Shown here in pieces: positions 24,150 through 32,990 of a DNA stretch of 64,000 bases. The position numbers were made by a program, and so were the translations under genes. The number at the start of each line of letters is the position of its first letter. Within the stretch, counting starts at the first letter, position 1. Origin of the DNA: Fimbriimonas ginsengisoli Gsoil 348 (GTDB taxonomy: Bacteria > Armatimonadota > Fimbriimonadia > Fimbriimonadales > Fimbriimonadaceae); contig NZ_CP007139.1 in the NCBI RefSeq assembly GCF_000724625.1, forward strand, positions 1,426,001-1,490,000, given 5' to 3'. A model generated the notes under the pieces. It had not been told where the DNA came from and made no database searches. It saw only the letters and a program-made list of their open reading frames with translations.

Positions 24150-26144
24150 CTACTTCTTGACGAGCAAGAGGTAGTCCAATCCAAACATCATCCCTGGGAG
24201 CGCCTCCGGTTGCTTTCCGAGGCAGGTCACTTCCATCACCATTTCTCCGGCCGGAAGGTCGAAGGCGCCGAGGGAGATCTTTTGCCATTCCACTCCCGTC
24301 CCGTAGAAGCTCCTCGGCGTCAGCGGGTTTCCGTTGATGCTGATCTGGTGGAGGCCGTAGTCGCGGGCGTGGCAGAAGTTGCCGATCACCTCGTACCGGC
24401 CGGCCTCCTTTACGGGAACGTGCAAAACGAGCTTGTTGCCGGGTTGGTTGTCGATCCACCAAAGCTGCTTTCCGCCGGACAGGGCGAAGAAACCGTCCTG
24501 AATCTCCACCTTGCCGCCGGTGTTTTCGTATTTAAGGCTCTCCCCCTCGATCGCACCTTCCACCGGCTTCGGCGGCTCCATCTTGGGGATCATTAGGAGG
24601 GTGCGGTCCGTTCGAACCGGCGCCGTGCCACCCGGCTTTGCGTACCAGTAAGCGGTCCGGTCGAACGCGGCCTTGACCGCCGCCCAATGCCACATCTCCA
24701 GGTCGAACTTCAGCGATTTGGTGTACGGGATGGGATCGAACAGATTCCAGCGGTGCACGTTGGTCTGCCCGAAGCTTCCGGGGCCGTCGCACCGGTTCTG
24801 ACCGTGGTAAGGGCGCTGGAACAGCATCGACGAACCCCACGCGTATCCGTAGTAGTCCTCCGTACCAGTGCCAAAGGTGCTCGGGAAGCTCTCGCCATCC
24901 ACGTACGCCTTTTCATCTCCCTCTCCCCACCAGGCCGGGTCGGGGTTCGAGACGTGGAGGTTGGATCCGATCCAGTAACCCTCGCCCCGAACGTCCAGGA
25001 GATGCATATCTCGAATCGGGCGGGTCGAGGCGTATTCCGCCGTCCACTGGGCGCAGAAGTGATACGCATCCTTGGGTGGGGCTTTCGTTTCCACCTTGGC
25101 CGCGGTCTCGACCTTAACCGGAACCGGGCCGACGTTGTTCAGCCAGATCCGGGCGTTGCGCTGGAACGGCATCGGCATCCGGCAGACGAGCCATCCGTCG
25201 TCGGTGACTTCGAATGCGAGCGACTTCAGCGGGTTGACACCAGGCGCTGTGGCGAAGAAGTCTCCCAGAGGCGCCTCGATCGTTCGCTCGCCGTCGCACT
25301 CCATTTCCAGGAGCAGGTTCCGCATCAGGTTGTGTGTGGCGTCCGGGCTATCCCAATCCGGTTCTTTGATGAATGTCTTGGTCGACATCGGCACGCGCAC
25401 GCGGAGTTCCGAGACCGTCCCCGGCTGCCCAAGCTGGAGGCATAGTTCCCTCCGGCCGGGCTCGACGGTCGATAACGCGTGACCCATCGTCGCCAGACCT
25501 CGAGGCATCGCCGGTTCGAGGCGCGTCAGGTGCTCGGCGGCGGTTTTGATCTCGCGCTCGACCTTGCTCAGACGACCAGGGTCGAATGTTTCCACCCGCG
25601 TCCCCGTCGCGTAGGTTCGGTAGTTGACGTGGTAGTAAAGGTGATCGGAATTCTCGGCGGTGACCTTTAGGCTCTTCGCATACGGAAACGGGAAGTAGAG
25701 GTCGGTCCCTTGGGCGGCGCTGTAGGCGAACGGGTCGTAAAAGGGGGCGACCTTCCCGGTCAAGAAGTCGGCCATTGTGGCTTCGATCCTCGGCTTCGAC
25801 TCGCCGTCGAAATAGAATCGGATCGTCCCCTTGGGGTTGGCGCTCCACACGCGCACGACCGTTCCAGGCCCCTTGAGATCGGCCATCACCTGCTCGGTAC
25901 GGCCGTCGTTGACTTCGGTCCGGATGAACTGCCCCGCGTCGCCATTCGCGAACGGATCGCTGTTCGGTCCTGGGTTAGATGCCCGATCGTAGCTGCTCGC
26001 CTGAGCCGCCGTGAAGGATGGCTTCGGAGGACGGCTCAGGTATCGCAGATCCCACATCTGTGGCAGCAGCGTCTTCACGCTAACCGTATCGGCGTGTCCA
26101 CCCGAGGCAACAAACAGCAGCAGCGCAGTCGAAGCAACACTCAT
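24150..26144 (-). CDS. GH172 (DUF2961) glycoside hydrolase
   Basis: A 664-residue secreted protein (hydrophobic leader ASTALLLFVASGGHA) with the DUF2961 domain now classed as GH172, whose characterised members act on alpha-fructofuranosides and arabinofuranosides. The core shows DPFANGDAGQFIRTE, YYHVNYRTY and the family signature GTGTEDYYGYAWG, where the Glu is a likely catalytic residue. Residues of about 540-664 form a beta-rich carbohydrate-binding-like tail (GGKVEIQDGFFALSGGK). It is divergent from ubiD. Exact sugar specificity is not readable. Confidence 0.88.
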   Translation of the reverse strand: MSVASTALLLFVASGGHADTVSVKTLLPQMWDLRYLSRPPKPSFTAAQASSYDRASNPGPNSDPFANGDAGQFIRTEVNDGRTEQVMADLKGPGTVVRVWSANPKGTIRFYFDGESKPRIEATMADFLTGKVAPFYDPFAYSAAQGTDLYFPFPYAKSLKVTAENSDHLYYHVNYRTYATGTRVETFDPGRLSKVEREIKTAAEHLTRLEPAMPRGLATMGHALSTVEPGRRELCLQLGQPGTVSELRVRVPMSTKTFIKEPDWDSPDATHNLMRNLLLEMECDGERTIEAPLGDFFATAPGVNPLKSLAFEVTDDGWLVCRMPMPFQRNARIWLNNVGPVPVKVETAAKVETKAPPKDAYHFCAQWTAEYASTRPIRDMHLLDVRGEGYWIGSNLHVSNPDPAWWGEGDEKAYVDGESFPSTFGTGTEDYYGYAWGSSMLFQRPYHGQNRCDGPGSFGQTNVHRWNLFDPIPYTKSLKFDLEMWHWAAVKAAFDRTAYWYAKPGGTAPVRTDRTLLMIPKMEPPKPVEGAIEGESLKYENTGGKVEIQDGFFALSGGKQLWWIDNQPGNKLVLHVPVKEAGRYEVIGNFCHARDYGLHQISINGNPLTPRSFYGTGVEWQKISLGAFDLPAGEMVMEVTCLGKQPEALPGMMFGLDYLLLVKK

Positions 26145-26171
26145 AGCTAACGGAAGGTTACCTTTGGGAGT

Positions 26172-26270
26172 GCGCGAAGCCCTTCGCGCTTTTCACGCCC
26201 GCGAAGCGTGCGCTCTCAACCGCCTGGAAGGCGGTGTCACACTGGAGAAGATGCCGGCGGGGACGCCGGC
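26172..26270. repeat. Three short palindromes in a divergent intergenic region
   Basis: GCGCGAAG/CTTCGCGC (26172-26189, then four T), CCGCCT/AGGCGG (26219-26233) and GCCGGC/GCCGGC (about 26253-26270) lie between the divergent GH172 and ubiD starts. They are extragenic palindromes of the general type seen through the window; promoters in this region could not be singled out. Confidence 0.6.
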
Positions 26271-26276
26271 ACTACT

Positions 26277-27824
26277 ATGGCGTATCGCGACTTTCAGCAT
26301 TTCCTCGACGTTCTCGAATCCAAGGGCGAGCTGCGCCGGATTCGGGAAGCGGTAAGTCCGCAGCTCGAGATTACCGAGATCGCGGACCGGGTGATGAAGG
26401 CGAACGGTCCGGCGCTGCTGTTCGAGAACGTAGTAGGCGACGACCACCGGCTGGGCACGCCCGATCCGATGAGCGCGGTGATCGGGCACAAGAGCATCCA
26501 CAGTCCACTGTCCACAAGTCATAAGCCACATCACTACCCCTTTCCCGTGGCGATCAACACGATGGGGAGCCGCAAGCGAATGTCGCTGGCACTGTCGTGC
26601 GACGACTTCGAGGAGCACGCCCAGCGGATCGAGGCGCTGCTGAAACCCGAAATCCCGAGGGGCGCGGCCGAGGCGTTGAAGAAGCTGCCGTGGCTCTTTA
26701 GCGAGCTGAAAAACATCCCGCCCAAGACGGCGTCCAGCGGAATCTGCCAGCAGATCGTGACGCAAGGCGACGAGATCGACCTTACCAAGCTTCCGATCCT
26801 CACGTGTTGGCCGGAAGACGGCGGCCCGTTCATTACGCTGCCGCTGGTCTTTACCCACGACCCGAACACCGGAAAACGAAACGTCGGCATGTACCGGGTG
26901 CAGCTCCACGGGCCGAAAACGTGCGGGATGCACTGGCAGATGCACAAGACCGGAATGCGCCAGATGGAGGATGCTGGGGCCCAAGGGAAGCGGCTGGAGG
27001 TATGCGTCGTCCTCGGCGGCGACCCGGTCTACACCTTCGCCGCCATCGCTCCGCTGCCGCCGGGGATCGACGAGATGCTCTTCGCCGGGTTCCTACGGAG
27101 GGAATCGGTACGGCTGGTGAAGGCGAAGACGGTGGACGTGATGGTCCCCGCCGACGCTGAGATCGTGATCGAGGGGTACGTCGACCCGGGCGAGCGCCGC
27201 CTCGAGGGTCCGTTCGGTGACCACACCGGCTACTACTCGCTGGCCGGAGACTTCCCGGTGCTCCACGTGACCGCGGTGACGATGCGGGAGAAAGCGGTCT
27301 ATCCGGCAACGATCGTCGGCCGTCCGCCGATGGAGGACGGGTGGATGGGTAAGGCGGTGGAGCGGGTCTTCCTGCCGATGGTGAAGCTGAGCGTGCCCGA
27401 GATCGTGGACATGAACCTGCCGGTGGAAGCGACGTTCCACAACATGGCGTTCGTCTCCATCCGCAAGAAGTACCCGGGCCACGCCTACAAAGCAATGAAC
27501 GCGATCTGGGGCCTCGGCGGCCTCGCGTTCACCAAGTTCGTTTTCATCTTCGACGAGGATTGCAACGTGCAGGACCTCGGCGAAGTCCTCTTCCGAATCG
27601 GCGCCAACTGCGACCCGATGCGAGACACGTTGATGAGCAAAGGCCCGGTCGACCAACTCGACCACGCCAGCCTAGAAGAAGGCTTCGGCGGCAAACTCGG
27701 CTTCGACTGCACCCACAAGCTGCCGGGAGAGAATGGGTTCAGCCGCCACTACCCGAAGCTCATTACAATGGCCGACGACGTCAAAGCGAGAGTCGACGCC
27801 ATGTGGCCCCGGCTCGGGCTGTGA
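26277..27824 (+). CDS. UbiD family prenyl-FMN decarboxylase
   Basis: A 515-residue UbiD-type reversible decarboxylase using prenylated FMN. ATG 26277 gives the standard start MAYRDFQHFLDVLESKGEL. Family features include NVGMYRVQLHGPKTCGMHW, the EGPFGDHTGYYS segment (Asp315-His316) that belongs to the active site, and KGPVDQLDHAS near the end. In UbiD the enzyme needs a UbiX flavin prenyltransferase, not found in this window. Substrate could be the quinone-pathway 4-hydroxybenzoate or another aromatic or acrylic acid; undecided. Confidence 0.93.
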   Translation: MAYRDFQHFLDVLESKGELRRIREAVSPQLEITEIADRVMKANGPALLFENVVGDDHRLGTPDPMSAVIGHKSIHSPLSTSHKPHHYPFPVAINTMGSRKRMSLALSCDDFEEHAQRIEALLKPEIPRGAAEALKKLPWLFSELKNIPPKTASSGICQQIVTQGDEIDLTKLPILTCWPEDGGPFITLPLVFTHDPNTGKRNVGMYRVQLHGPKTCGMHWQMHKTGMRQMEDAGAQGKRLEVCVVLGGDPVYTFAAIAPLPPGIDEMLFAGFLRRESVRLVKAKTVDVMVPADAEIVIEGYVDPGERRLEGPFGDHTGYYSLAGDFPVLHVTAVTMREKAVYPATIVGRPPMEDGWMGKAVERVFLPMVKLSVPEIVDMNLPVEATFHNMAFVSIRKKYPGHAYKAMNAIWGLGGLAFTKFVFIFDEDCNVQDLGEVLFRIGANCDPMRDTLMSKGPVDQLDHASLEEGFGGKLGFDCTHKLPGENGFSRHYPKLITMADDVKARVDAMWPRLGL

Positions 27825-27935
27825 TCCGAGACGTCTCTCGACATCGAGTCGACCCAAGGAGACACCAAGAACTTGGCGGCCGATCGCCCTTGAGAACCCG
27901 GGCTCCTAATTGAAATCCCAGTAAAATATGCCGAT

Positions 27936-29252
27936 ATGGGTCTGTATCTGCTTGCCCTAGCAATAGCGTTGCCCTTTGCCAAGCAGTCCCCCTGCGAAAT
28001 ACGACTCGTGTCGGCCAGAACCTGCGACGAAAATGGGCAGGTCACGACCCCGACCGCTGGGGACGATTACTACAACCTGAAGATCACTTGGAACGTCCTG
28101 GGGACTCCCGATAAGCCCTATCGCCTGCGCGCCACGATGGCGGACCAAGAGCTATTTCTGACGCCCGAGTTCAAAGGGCCTGGACAATATAGCTACATCG
28201 TCCGTTTTATCGGTGCTCTTGATGGACCAATCGATGTATCGGTGACCATAGATCCAGACAATGTGTCCGGAGATACAACGCCAAAGGATAACACGGGGAG
28301 CTTCTCGATCTCTCCAATTCCTCCGGCGTCCGCAATTCAATACTACGCACCAAAGAAAATAAAGGTGGCGATCCATACGACCTTGAATTGGTCAGGAACG
28401 AGACCCTACTCGTACTACTACCTCAGCGAGCCTACGAGCGAAGGATCGCAGACCGTGTTGGAATGGGCGCCGCTTCCCGGGTTCGTGAGGATGCATGCGG
28501 AACCAAGCGGACAGCCACTTCACGCGATCTTAATCGACAAACCTCAGTCGCCTCTCGAATTCGATGAAGGCGTCACGATCGAAGCACGTTCGGTTCGAGT
28601 GAACCGAAAATTGCTAGACGCGGTCTCCTGGAGAGAACTATCGAACCTGCCAGCTCAGGTTCGGTGTCACCTCGGGAGCGAGCCGAACGTCCTGCCACAG
28701 GCACCGGAAATTCAGCGCTTTGTCAAGGACTCCCTTCCCGATGACTTTCGCTCGAAGATGACGCCGGCTCAAGTAGCGCGGGCGTTATTTCTCGCCGTCG
28801 CTAAGTCGCTCACCTATCACTTACCGCCTGTTGAAAACCCACGCACGGTGCTCAAAACCGGCCAGGCCGCCTGCGGCGGGATGACCAACGTCTACATCTC
28901 TTGTCTTCGAAGCGTAGGAGTCCCAGCCCGATCGAATAAGGGCTTCGTAAATCACCCATCTAGGGGCGAGCTGGTCGGACACGCATGGAGCGAATTCTAT
29001 TTACCCGGGATCGGGTGGATACCGGAAGACGTTACCGACTGCAATAGTATGCACCCGAAAGGTGACAATGCCTACTTCTTCGGGCACATGCCAGAGCTAA
29101 ACGGTCGCCTTATCTGCCAGAGATGCGACTCATACGCGGTGCCAAAGTATACGATAACCTCTGCCATTTCCTTGACTTGCCTTGATTTCGTTATGAGCTC
29201 TAACGATAAGACGACTCGAGTAGATAAAATCACGTTTACCCCCATTGATTGA
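27936..29252 (+). CDS. Transglutaminase-like domain protein
   Basis: A 438-residue protein with an N-terminal hydrophobic leader (YLLALAIALPFA) and a C-terminal transglutaminase-like thiol-protease fold. The triad is Cys313 in AACGGMTNVY, His349 in VGHAWSEFYL and Asp365 in GWIPEDVTD. The N-terminal 200 residues are beta-rich, probably an immunoglobulin-like adhesion module. The DNA looks more AT-rich than that of neighbouring genes, which could mean transfer. The enzyme could cross-link or cleave peptides in the envelope; the substrate is unknown. The structured repeat region starts 8 bp after its stop. Confidence 0.85.
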   Translation: MGLYLLALAIALPFAKQSPCEIRLVSARTCDENGQVTTPTAGDDYYNLKITWNVLGTPDKPYRLRATMADQELFLTPEFKGPGQYSYIVRFIGALDGPIDVSVTIDPDNVSGDTTPKDNTGSFSISPIPPASAIQYYAPKKIKVAIHTTLNWSGTRPYSYYYLSEPTSEGSQTVLEWAPLPGFVRMHAEPSGQPLHAILIDKPQSPLEFDEGVTIEARSVRVNRKLLDAVSWRELSNLPAQVRCHLGSEPNVLPQAPEIQRFVKDSLPDDFRSKMTPAQVARALFLAVAKSLTYHLPPVENPRTVLKTGQAACGGMTNVYISCLRSVGVPARSNKGFVNHPSRGELVGHAWSEFYLPGIGWIPEDVTDCNSMHPKGDNAYFFGHMPELNGRLICQRCDSYAVPKYTITSAISLTCLDFVMSSNDKTTRVDKITFTPID

Positions 29253-29259
29253 AGCTCTA

Positions 29260-29604
29260 CGCTAGGGGACGAAATCCCTTCGGAATAGAGGCCGGAACTG
29301 AAGACTGGCTTCGTAGACCTCTTAAGCTTAATTAGCGCGTAAACCTTCGACCAGGCTCCAAGATCTTTTGGCCCTCCCTCATCGACGGCAAGAACGTATT
29401 AAATGACTTTCGTGGACTAATCAAGGTATCCCGAAGGGATTTCGTCCCCTAGCGAAGGGTTGCGAGGCACGAGCTACCCTGGTGGAGCGTGCGGGACCAT
29501 TTTCAACCCCAACGGGGTTGTGTCCGGAGGGGGGCGCAACCCAGTTGGGGTTGAAAGCCGTGGCTGCCGGTACCAGGGTAGCTCGTTCCTCGCAACCCTT
29601 CGCT
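29260..29604. repeat. Nested inverted-repeat cassette
   Basis: Inverted repeat 1 pairs 29260-29285 with 29429-29454 (25 of 26). Inverted repeat 2 pairs 29451-29483 with 29572-29604 (32 of 33) and encloses inverted repeat 3, 29501-29513 with 29544-29556 (perfect 13 bp). Repeat 1 carries the motif CGAAATCCCTTCGG, which recurs near 51742 and, degenerate, near 29610. No convincing gene was seen in 29253-29655. Confidence 0.88.
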
Positions 29605-29655
29605 ATTGGGTGTAATCCCTTTGGGATAGACGGATTAGGTTGCAAAGCCGTTAGG

Positions 29656-29730
29656 GACGTTCATCAGCACGGTCAGCTGATCAAGGGAGTTCGGATTAAG
29701 AATCAGTTTCTTGATCAGCCAGACCGTTAA
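29656..29730 (+). pseudogene. VapC (PIN toxin) 3' remnant
   Basis: Twenty-four codons in one frame read DVHQHGQLIKGVRIKNQFL before a stop at 29728-29730. This matches the C-terminal tail of VapC toxins; the VapC remnant at 32739 has DMQHGQTIKGIRIENPL at the same place. Nothing upstream in this frame resembles the rest of the PIN domain, so it is a fragment. It overlaps the end of the convergent BNR gene by 4 bp and abuts the repeat cassette. Confidence 0.6.
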
Positions 29731-32447
29731 TCGTCGTCGCGTTTGCCTCTGCTTACCGGCGGCAGGGGAACGTCCGAGCCTAGGTGGTAGGGCGGGACCA
29801 CGAGGTTCGTCGACTCTGATTTTCCGCCGACCGTTACCGTGACTTTGTAGGTACCGGAGGGGACCCAGACGGTGCCGGGGTCTTCACCGTGGTTCTGCAA
29901 TCGGCGCTTCGCTTCCGGCTGCAGGTCCCAAATCGCCCGGTTGAGGCCGGAGTTGGCGGGACCGGTCAGAGTGGCGATCGTCTCACCCTTGGCGTCCTCG
30001 ATCTTGATCGAGGCGGAGCCGTCCTGCTTGTCGCGAACCCAATAGGTGATCTTGGCGCCCAAAGGCGGGTTCGCCGCGCCGAAGAACCGGTCGCCCCACA
30101 TGCCGTCGAGCCCGCCGCGAAGCCGCGGGCGGGTGGCGAGGATCGGGAAGAGATGAAGATCCTTCGCCACGGTGGCGGAGGTCAGCTCACCTAATGCGGC
30201 CGCGTCGTCGAGAATCCAAATGGAACGTCCGTGAGTTGCCACGATCAAGTCCATGTCTCGCGGGTGCTGAACGATGTCGTGCACCCCGACGGTCGGCAGA
30301 CTTCCGGTGTCGAGGCGGATCCAGTGCTGGCCTCGGTCGGCGGTCATGTAGATCCCGGTCTCGGTTCCGGCGTACAGCACCGAACTGTTGTGGAGGTCTT
30401 CACGCACCACCCGGACCGACGCGCCTTTCGGCAAGTCGCCGGTGATCTCCTTCCAACTTTTGCCCCCGTCCAGGGTCATCAGGACGCACGGGTCGTAGTC
30501 GTCCGACCGGTGGCCGTCGACCGCGACATATGCCGCCTGCCGATCCCGGTGTGAAGGTTCGATCTTGGCGATGTAGCGCCCGCTTACCGCTTTCGGGGTC
30601 ACGTTCTGCCAATGGGCGCCGTCGTCGGAGGTGACCTGAATCAGGCCGTCGTCGGTGCCGGCCCATAAGAGCCCCTTCTGAACCGGCGACTCAGCCAGCG
30701 AAACCACCGTGCAATACGTCTCCGCATTCGAGCCGGTGGTATCCATCTTGTTCGGATCTCGCGTCGTCAGGTCCGGGCTGATCTTGGCGAAATCTTCGCC
30801 CTTGTTGGTGAGCTTAAAGACGTGGTTGCCGCCAAGGTACAGCACCTTGGGGTCGTGCGGCGAGACGAAGAACGGGGAGTTCCAGTTGAACCGGAGCCCG
30901 CTTTGTCCCTCCTTCACATCTGGACGGATCGTCCGATACTCGCCGGTGGCGAGATTGATCCGGCCGACGAACGCGCCCTGAGATTCGCTGTAGACGATGT
31001 TCGGATCGGTGGGATCGAATCCGACGTGGAACCCGTCGCCGCCGCCGATCACCTTCCAATCGCCGTTGGTGATGCCGGTGTTCGGCGTGCCGCCGGTTTC
31101 GATGAGGGAGGAGCTCGGACCCATCCAAGAGCCGTTGTCCTGCAGGCCGCCGGAGATTCGGTACGGATCGGACATATCGACGGCGATGTTGTAGAACTGC
31201 CCAACCGCCATCGTATTCAAGAAGTCCCAAGTCGCGCCGCGATCGTTCGATTGATAGAGTCCGCCGTCGGAACCGACGACCAGGTGGTCCGGATCTTCGG
31301 GGTCGATCGTCATCGCGTGCCAATCGACGTGCAGCTTGTCGGTCTGGCCGGCGAGGAAGGTTCGGCCCCCATCCTCGGATCGCCAGATGTCCCAGCCGAG
31401 GAGATAGACCCGTTGGTCGTTCTTCGGATCGATACGGACCTTGGCAAAGTAAAACGCCCGCGGGATCTGAGCGTTAACGCGCGTCCAGGTGTCGCCGCCG
31501 TTTTCCGACCGGAAGATGCCGCCTCTTCGCGAGCGATTATCGTCGATATTGCGCCCGCCCCCCTCGTCCGATTCCACCGCCGCCATCAGCACCTTCGGGT
31601 TGCTGGGGCTTATCGCCAGGCCGATCCGCCCGCTTTGACCGGGGAGTCCTTTGCTCAGCTTCTCCCACTTCTTTCCGCCGTCGCGGGTGCGGTAGATCCC
31701 GCCCTCGGCGCCGCCGCTCTGAAAGCTCCAAGCCGTCCGCCGTCGCTGGTACATCGCCGCGTACACGGTGTCAGGGTCCTTCGGGTCGATCGCCACGTCG
31801 ATGGCCCCGGTGTTTTCGTCGATCTGTAGCGACGGGTTCCAAGTCTTGCCGCCGTCGGTCGTTTTGTAGATTCCGCGCGTCTTGTTCGGCCCCCACAAGT
31901 GGCCGAGCGCCGCCGCGTAGCAAGTGTCGGGATCGCGAGGGTCCACGGCGAGGCGCGGGATATCGCGGCTGTCCTCGAGTCCCGTCTTCTTCCAACTCGC
32001 GCCTCCGTCGGTGGACCGGTACACGCCATCCCCCCAACTCGACGAGTTGCGGCCGTTCCCCTCTCCGGTTCCCACCCAGACGATCTTGCCTCGCCCTTTC
32101 TCCGCCCGTTGATCCGCCTTGACCTCTTTATCGTCGGCCCAACCTCGCCAGTTCGCGGGCGCATCGGCGACCACGACCGACCCAATCGAGGAGGTGCTCT
32201 CATGGTCGAAGACGGGCGAAAAGGTCGTTCCGCGGTTGGTGGTCTTCCAAAGTCCCGAGCAGCCAAAAGCGACAAAGAACGTCTTGGCGTTCCCAGGGGC
32301 GAAACAGACGTCGGAGACGCGTCCACCCATATTCGCGGGCCCGACTGAGCGCCAGGAAAGCGCCTTCAGGTCGTCTGCGCTCAGCACGCGCGGCTTGGGG
32401 TCGCCGGAGTGGGCGAGCAGGCTAAGGAGAACAGGCAGGGCAACCAT
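29727..32447 (-). CDS. Secreted BNR/sortilin-like beta-propeller protein
   Basis: A 906-residue protein with a hydrophobic leader (MVALPVLLSLLAHSG) and a long run of BNR (Asp-box) repeats of the S-x-D-x-G-x-x-W type, for example STDGGASW, TTDGGKTW, TRDGGKKW, SENGGDTW, SNDRGATW, TSDDGAHW, TLDGGKSW and TADRGQHW, about nine or ten in all. They form one or two beta-propellers of VPS10/sortilin type. The last 150 residues include IWDLQPEAKRR and a short beta domain. Such proteins are often labelled glycosyl hydrolases, but no catalytic residues can be assigned; binding or structural function is as likely. Confidence 0.88.
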   Translation of the reverse strand: MVALPVLLSLLAHSGDPKPRVLSADDLKALSWRSVGPANMGGRVSDVCFAPGNAKTFFVAFGCSGLWKTTNRGTTFSPVFDHESTSSIGSVVVADAPANWRGWADDKEVKADQRAEKGRGKIVWVGTGEGNGRNSSSWGDGVYRSTDGGASWKKTGLEDSRDIPRLAVDPRDPDTCYAAALGHLWGPNKTRGIYKTTDGGKTWNPSLQIDENTGAIDVAIDPKDPDTVYAAMYQRRRTAWSFQSGGAEGGIYRTRDGGKKWEKLSKGLPGQSGRIGLAISPSNPKVLMAAVESDEGGGRNIDDNRSRRGGIFRSENGGDTWTRVNAQIPRAFYFAKVRIDPKNDQRVYLLGWDIWRSEDGGRTFLAGQTDKLHVDWHAMTIDPEDPDHLVVGSDGGLYQSNDRGATWDFLNTMAVGQFYNIAVDMSDPYRISGGLQDNGSWMGPSSSLIETGGTPNTGITNGDWKVIGGGDGFHVGFDPTDPNIVYSESQGAFVGRINLATGEYRTIRPDVKEGQSGLRFNWNSPFFVSPHDPKVLYLGGNHVFKLTNKGEDFAKISPDLTTRDPNKMDTTGSNAETYCTVVSLAESPVQKGLLWAGTDDGLIQVTSDDGAHWQNVTPKAVSGRYIAKIEPSHRDRQAAYVAVDGHRSDDYDPCVLMTLDGGKSWKEITGDLPKGASVRVVREDLHNSSVLYAGTETGIYMTADRGQHWIRLDTGSLPTVGVHDIVQHPRDMDLIVATHGRSIWILDDAAALGELTSATVAKDLHLFPILATRPRLRGGLDGMWGDRFFGAANPPLGAKITYWVRDKQDGSASIKIEDAKGETIATLTGPANSGLNRAIWDLQPEAKRRLQNHGEDPGTVWVPSGTYKVTVTVGGKSESTNLVVPPYHLGSDVPLPPVSRGKRDDD

Positions 32448-32527
32448 ATATTGGTTGCCAGTATAGTTTGCGAGCTCAACAAGCGGCAGGGTCAGGATCA
32501 GACACAGAGTTTGTGTACATTGACCTT

Positions 32528-32755
32528 GTGAAGAACGTAACGATTTCGGTCCCCGACGATCTTTGGAGGGGGCTCAATGACGAAGCGGCGGAGAAAAGAT
32601 TGTCTCTGAACGCATATGTCCGAGAGCTTCTGGAGCGAGAAATCGGTAGGAAGGATACTATGGGCGGGAGGCTGGTCAGTTTTGCTCGCGAGCACGGGCC
32701 GGCGCCCCAGTCTTGGAATTGGAACCGGGCCGAGATTTATGAGGGCTCTCTTTGA
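32528..32755 (+). CDS. VapB-type ribbon-helix-helix antitoxin
   Basis: A 75-residue protein beginning at GTG 32528, KNVTISVPDDLWRGLNDEA, a ribbon-helix-helix DNA-binding arm, then RLSLNAYVRELLEREIG and a C-terminal PAPQSWNWNRAEIYEG toxin-binding tail typical of antitoxins paired with PIN toxins. The open frame extends upstream, but that part is not RHH-like. It overlaps a truncated toxin gene by 17 bp, so it is an antitoxin left without a complete partner. Confidence 0.8.
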   Translation: MKNVTISVPDDLWRGLNDEAAEKRLSLNAYVRELLEREIGRKDTMGGRLVSFAREHGPAPQSWNWNRAEIYEGSL

Positions 32756-32969
32756 AAAGATCGCCTTCGATCGGCAACGCGTCGTTCCTTCGTCCGCCGA
32801 GTTCGTCTTAAATGCGGTCGATCTATCGATCGTTACTTCCTATACGATCTGGGACTGCCTAATTCTGCAGGCTGCCATCGATGCCAAATGTGACCGAATC
32901 TACTCGGAAGATATGCAGCACGGGCAAACGATTAAGGGAATCCGAATCGAGAATCCGCTTACAAGTTAG
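32739..32969 (+). pseudogene. VapC PIN-domain toxin, internally deleted
   Basis: ATG 32739 opens MRALFEK, then reads RVVPSSAEFVLNAVDLS, SYTIWDCLILQAAIDAKCD and IYSEDMQHGQTIKGIRIENPL, which is the C-terminal half of a VapC toxin. The first half of the PIN domain, including the expected MxxLFDTNVLVY-like strand with the first catalytic Asp, is missing; MRALF may be its start, joined to the second half by a deletion of about 60 codons. RNase activity is unlikely. The antitoxin next to it is intact. Confidence 0.75.
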
Positions 32970-32990
32970 GCCGCGATCGGAGACGGGCGG

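Noticed and set aside
29260-29604. Nested inverted repeats considered as an integron attachment site or tRNA cluster
   Set aside because: No integrase, no attC core sites and no cloverleaf with conserved tRNA bases.
30822-31829. 335-codon plus-strand frame inside the BNR gene
   Set aside because: Antisense of repeated Asp-box motifs; no independent start or family.
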